DNA of 42,319 bases from Candidatus Binatia bacterium (lineage in GTDB: Bacteria; Desulfobacterota; Binatia; HRBIN30): contig DASVHW010000426.1 in the NCBI GenBank assembly GCA_036382395.1, positions 1 to 42,319 of the forward strand, given 5' to 3'. Made by a program: the position numbers and the translations under genes. Below the pieces are notes generated by a model, which worked only from the letters and a program-made list of their open reading frames with translations, ran no database searches and was not told the origin of the DNA. Numbering within the stretch: the first letter of the stretch is position 1; every line of letters begins with the position of its first letter. Shown piece by piece: positions 40,032 to 42,319 of this stretch.

Positions 40032-40631
40032 TTACGGTTGGAGAAGTTGCCGTTTCCACCCAGTGCGCGTACGCCTGAACAGCTCGCGTTCGTGCAGCCG
40101 TGCCGAGCGCCGGGTCCAGAACTCGATGGTCTCCGGGATGACGCGGTAGCCGTTCCAACCTTCCGGACGCGGGACAGGGCGGCCTTGGTACTTCTTTCGC
40201 ATCGCCTTCCAGCGCGCGATGAGGACCTTGCGGCTCGCCAGCGGCGCGTCCTGTTCCGACGCCCATGCCCCGAGTTGGCTGGAGCGTGGCCGGGTGCTCC
40301 AGTACTCGTCAGCCTCGGCGGCGGAAACCTCTTCGATTCGCCCCTCGAACCGCACCTGTTTTCCGGTGGCGTCCCAGTAGAACGCCCCCGCGGCGCGCGG
40401 GTTGGCGGACAACTCTTGGCCTTTGCGACTGCTGGCGTGGGTGAAAAAGACGAAGCCGTTTTCGTCCGCTTGTTTCAAGAGCATCAACCGCACCGAGGGC
40501 CGCCCGACGGCGTCGGCGGTTGCCAAGGCCATCGATTCAACCAGCGGCACCCCGGCACGTTGTGCCTGTTTGAACCAGCGATGGAATATCGTGAAAGGAT
40601 CGTGAGCCATTTGACCGCGCACCATATTCAT
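40032..40631 (-). CDS. pdxH: Pyridoxamine 5'-phosphate oxidase family protein (PdxH-like)
   Basis: A 199-residue FMN-binding flavoprotein of the pyridoxine/pyridoxamine 5'-phosphate oxidase family. MALATADAVGRPSVRLMLLK and GFVFFTHASSRKGQELSAN are the PNPOx FMN and substrate motifs. QVRFEGRIEEVSAAEADEYW and RPRSSQLGAWASEQ follow, with the C-terminal WNGYRVIPETIEFW and RLHERELFRR blocks that distinguish true PdxH. It makes pyridoxal phosphate from PNP or PMP using oxygen. ATG 40631 is chosen since GAGG lies 6 bases upstream; ATG 40610 is an alternative. It lies 64 bases after the broken HAD gene on the same strand. Confidence 0.9.
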   Translation of the reverse strand: MNMVRGQMAHDPFTIFHRWFKQAQRAGVPLVESMALATADAVGRPSVRLMLLKQADENGFVFFTHASSRKGQELSANPRAAGAFYWDATGKQVRFEGRIEEVSAAEADEYWSTRPRSSQLGAWASEQDAPLASRKVLIARWKAMRKKYQGRPVPRPEGWNGYRVIPETIEFWTRRSARLHERELFRRTRTGWKRQLLQP

Positions 40632-40695
40632 AGCGCGCCTCGATAGCAACTCCGAGGAGCGCACCTCGGGCTCGGCGCGGTTAAGGCGTCTGACC

Positions 40696-41380
40696 TCACG
40701 GCCGTGCGCCGATGTAATTGCTTGAGTCGAATACCACGCCGCTGAGCGACCCGAATGCATCGATGAGGAAATCGGGATGCGCGGCGCGCAGTGTGGGCTC
40801 GGCGTGCACACCGTACGTCACTGCACAGGTCGCGATGCCGGCTGCCTGGCCCATCTCGATCGATATCGAACCTCGCGTCACCGACCACCACCGTCCGTTC
40901 CGCAGCCGTCGGAAAATACGCGTGCGCTCGGTGCACCATTTCCGGATGCGGCTTGCCGCGCGTAACGCAATCGCCGCCGATGACGGCATCGATCATGTCG
41001 TCGATGGCGCAGTGCCGCAGGATGTCCAGCGTGGTGGCGCGGCGCTTACTGGTGGCGATCACCAGCCGGAGCCCGGCAAAGCGCAGCCCGGCGAGGGTCG
41101 GCGTCACCCCAGCGTACAAGCGGAACTGCCGCACGAACTCGGGAGCGTCGGCGTGCAGCCGGTAGCGGGTGCACAATTCGTCGATCGTTTCTGGACCCGG
41201 TGCGGCTCGGCGGAACACCTCATCCAAGGGGAGGCCGATCGATGCGCCGACCCCGCGTGCATCGGCGGATGGGTAGCCGGACTCCACCAGCGTCTCATTC
41301 ACCAACCCAACCAGGAGGGCTTCGCTGTCGACCAGCGTGCCATCGAGATCGAGAATCAGCAAATCAAAGCGGCGGGGCAT
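40696..41380 (-). pseudogene. HAD-superfamily phosphatase (phosphoglycolate-phosphatase-like), frameshifted
   Basis: A haloacid-dehalogenase phosphatase of the Gph/PGP type. From ATG 41380 it reads LLILDLDGTLVDSEALLVGL (motif I, DxDxT), IATSKRRATTLDIL (motif II), GKPHPEMVHRA (motif III) and VVVGDARFDI (motif IV). Right after motif IV a tandem CGATCGAT at 40857-40864 shifts the frame: the original frame runs into Arg-rich nonsense, while the other frame continues EMGQAAGIATCAVTYGVHA and ends FLIDAFGSLSGVVFDSS at 40696. Removing one CGAT restores a normal protein of about 226 residues. The break may be a real mutation or a sequencing/assembly error. A shifted product would keep all four motifs but lose its C-terminus. 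Confidence 0.8.
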
Positions 41381-41453
41381 CAAGCGGGATGCTAGTTTGA
41401 CTGGGCGATAAACGCCAGCACCGCGACCGTCTCGCATGGGGCGAAGAGGACAG

Positions 41454-41473
41454 GAGGAGCGGATCCGCTCCTC
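41454..41473. repeat. 20-base perfect palindrome
   Basis: A perfect palindrome, GAGGAGCGGATCCGCTCCTC, between the HAD gene and the second toxin-antitoxin pair. It is upstream of the HAD start and could be a hairpin or a protein-binding site. Confidence 0.5.
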
Positions 41474-41499
41474 GAATTCATTGCACTCTTCCGCTCACC

Positions 41500-41547
41500 C
41501 TGAGCCCTTCGACGTTGCTCAGGACATGCTTGTCGAAGGGTGCTCAG
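41500..41547. repeat. Inverted repeat, REP-like intergenic element
   Basis: CTGAGCCCTTCGAC (41500-41513) and GTCGAAGGGTGCTCAG (41532-41547) pair with a 2-base bulge over an 18-base loop. The sequence type, built on CTGAG and CTTCGAC, is common as dispersed short palindromes in bacterial genomes. Both repeats lie within a 267-base gap (41381-41647) that also holds the promoter of the downstream toxin-antitoxin pair. Confidence 0.65.
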
Positions 41548-41576
41548 AATCTTTTTCAGCAGCCTCCCAGGTGCCG

Positions 41577-41621
41577 TTGACAGCGACTGATGCGCGTGCC
41601 TAATCTGACAACTGACTAGTC
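41577..41621 (+). promoter_or_regulatory. Promoter and operator of the second toxin-antitoxin pair
   Basis: TTGACA (41577-41582), 18 bases, TAATCT (41601-41606), then a perfect palindrome GACTAGTC (41614-41621) at the expected transcription start. The layout, a -10 box followed by a short palindrome, repeats that of the first toxin-antitoxin pair at 3722-3758. Autorepression by the antitoxin is inferred. Confidence 0.55.
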
Positions 41622-41647
41622 TGACCAGAAAGTGGAGATGTGGCTCG

Positions 41648-41893
41648 ATGAGTGATGCGTGGCAATTGCAGCGGGCAAAGGCGGAACTCAGCAAGCTGAT
41701 TGAGACCAGCATAGCCAAGGGTCCGCAGACCATCACGCGGCACGGCCGGCCAGCGGCGGTGGTCGTGAGCGCCGCCGACTACAAGACACTGAGGCGGCGT
41801 ACGCCCAACTTCAAAGCCTTTCTCCGGAAGGCACCGCTGTACCAGCTCGATCTGAGGCGGAGCCGCGACCGTGGCCGCAAGGTCGATCTGTGA
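41648..41893 (+). CDS. Phd/YefM family antitoxin
   Basis: An 81-residue antitoxin. SDAWQLQRAKAELSKLIETS is the N-terminal Phd fold (W-x-LQ-x-AK pattern), followed by GPQTITRHGRPAAVVVSAADYKTL, the family's strand-helix unit. The C-terminal basic segment, RRSRDRGRKVDL, is the presumed toxin-binding tail. It shares only the general pattern with the first antitoxin (3783-4013) and belongs to a different subgroup. The stop overlaps the GTG start of the toxin. It should repress its promoter at 41577-41621. Confidence 0.87.
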   Translation: MSDAWQLQRAKAELSKLIETSIAKGPQTITRHGRPAAVVVSAADYKTLRRRTPNFKAFLRKAPLYQLDLRRSRDRGRKVDL

Positions 41894-42309
41894 GTTTCCT
41901 GCTGGACACCTGCGCGGTTTCTGAGATCACGAAACCCTCTCCGGATCCTGGGGTGTTGACGTGGTTCGACACGCAGGATTCCAGCGCGCTGTACCTGAGC
42001 GTGTTGACCGTCGGCGAGATCGAGAAAGGTATTGCGGGCCTGCGACCGGGGCGGAAGAAACAAGGGCTGACAAGTTGGGTGGCTATACTGCGCGCGACGT
42101 ATGCCGACCGTATCCTGCCGATCAACACGGCCATCGCCACGACTTGGGGCCGCATGGCAGCCCTCGTCGAGCGACGCGGTGGATCACTTGGTGTTGTCGA
42201 CGGCCTCATCTCAGCGACGGCGGTTCACCACGGCTACACCGTCGTCACCCGCCACACCGACGATTTTGCGGCCACCGGCGTTGCGTTACTCAACGTGTGG
42301 CAGGACTAG
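41890..42309 (+). CDS. PIN-domain toxin, FitB/VapC type
   Basis: A 139-residue PIN ribonuclease and toxin. Acidic residues: D6 in FLLDTCAVSEITKP, E43 in SVLTVGEIEKGIAGL, D104 in GVVDGLISATAVHHG and D124/D125 in VVTRHTDDFAATG. The LDTCAVSE-x-x-KP and LTVGEIEKGI signatures put it in the FitB branch, distinct from the VapC at 4010-4390. It starts with a GTG overlapping the antitoxin stop (GTGA), as in the other pair. It is complete, ending 10 bases from the window edge. Confidence 0.9.
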   Translation: MSFLLDTCAVSEITKPSPDPGVLTWFDTQDSSALYLSVLTVGEIEKGIAGLRPGRKKQGLTSWVAILRATYADRILPINTAIATTWGRMAALVERRGGSLGVVDGLISATAVHHGYTVVTRHTDDFAATGVALLNVWQD

Positions 42310-42319
42310 CGGGCTGCGC

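Noticed and set aside
1-42319. CRISPR array, rRNA or tRNA genes
   Set aside because: No regularly spaced direct repeats and no rRNA or tRNA-like sequences were recognised by reading both strands; this was not a covariance-model search.

Overview
The window is about 42 kb of GC-rich, densely coding chromosomal DNA from a Gram-negative bacterium. An apolipoprotein N-acyltransferase, a DsbD-type disulfide reductase and an outer-membrane-like barrel protein all imply a diderm envelope. Quinone synthesis is the classical menaquinone route. The gene content (paired CrtI-like FAD oxidoreductases, a sulfotransferase-like protein, a YCF48-MMPL pair) would suit an uncultured deltaproteobacterium-like or Binatota-like lineage, but this placement is inference. 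No rRNA, tRNA, CRISPR array or prophage was recognised.

Layout. 1-480 (-) is the N-terminal part of NADP isocitrate dehydrogenase. 692-3678 (+) is a tight group of a CPA2 antiporter, a LmbE/PIG-L deacetylase and a DUF488 protein. 3700-5360 is an island of genome plasticity: a Phd/VapC toxin-antitoxin pair, a REP-associated Y1 transposase flanked by two inverted double-hairpin repeats, and the decayed C-terminus of a WYL-domain regulator. 5385-8874 (-) is a hemE-hemH-hemY operon for the last steps of protoheme synthesis. 8954-9958 (-) is a secreted metallo-beta-lactamase-fold hydrolase. 10055-16408 is an accessory cluster: a TetR regulator divergent from two CrtI-like FAD oxidoreductases, an SDR and a sulfotransferase-like protein.

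16441-24265 holds a PtsN-like EIIA protein, a RibBA whose GTP cyclohydrolase II half has lost its zinc ligands, a predicted outer-membrane protein, DsbD, a DEAD-box helicase, a cold-shock protein and Lnt. 24169-29131 holds a serine hydrolase convergent with (and overlapping) lnt, then a strong promoter driving a YCF48-type beta-propeller protein and an MMPL/RND exporter. 29330-39230 (+) is one apparent operon, merR-menG-menF-menD-menH-menB-menA-menC-menE, encoding nearly the whole chorismate-to-menaquinone pathway; only a dedicated DHNA-CoA thioesterase is absent. 39338-42309 holds an MgtC-like membrane protein, a small membrane protein, a PdxH-like flavoprotein, a HAD phosphatase interrupted by a 4-bp tandem duplication, repeat-rich intergenic DNA, and a second Phd/FitB-type toxin-antitoxin pair.

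Heme, riboflavin and menaquinone synthesis together with disulfide reduction suggest a respiratory-cofactor neighbourhood. The least explained parts are the TetR/FAD/FAD/SDR/sulfotransferase cluster, the degenerate RibBA, the YCF48-MMPL pair, and the MerR protein heading the men operon.
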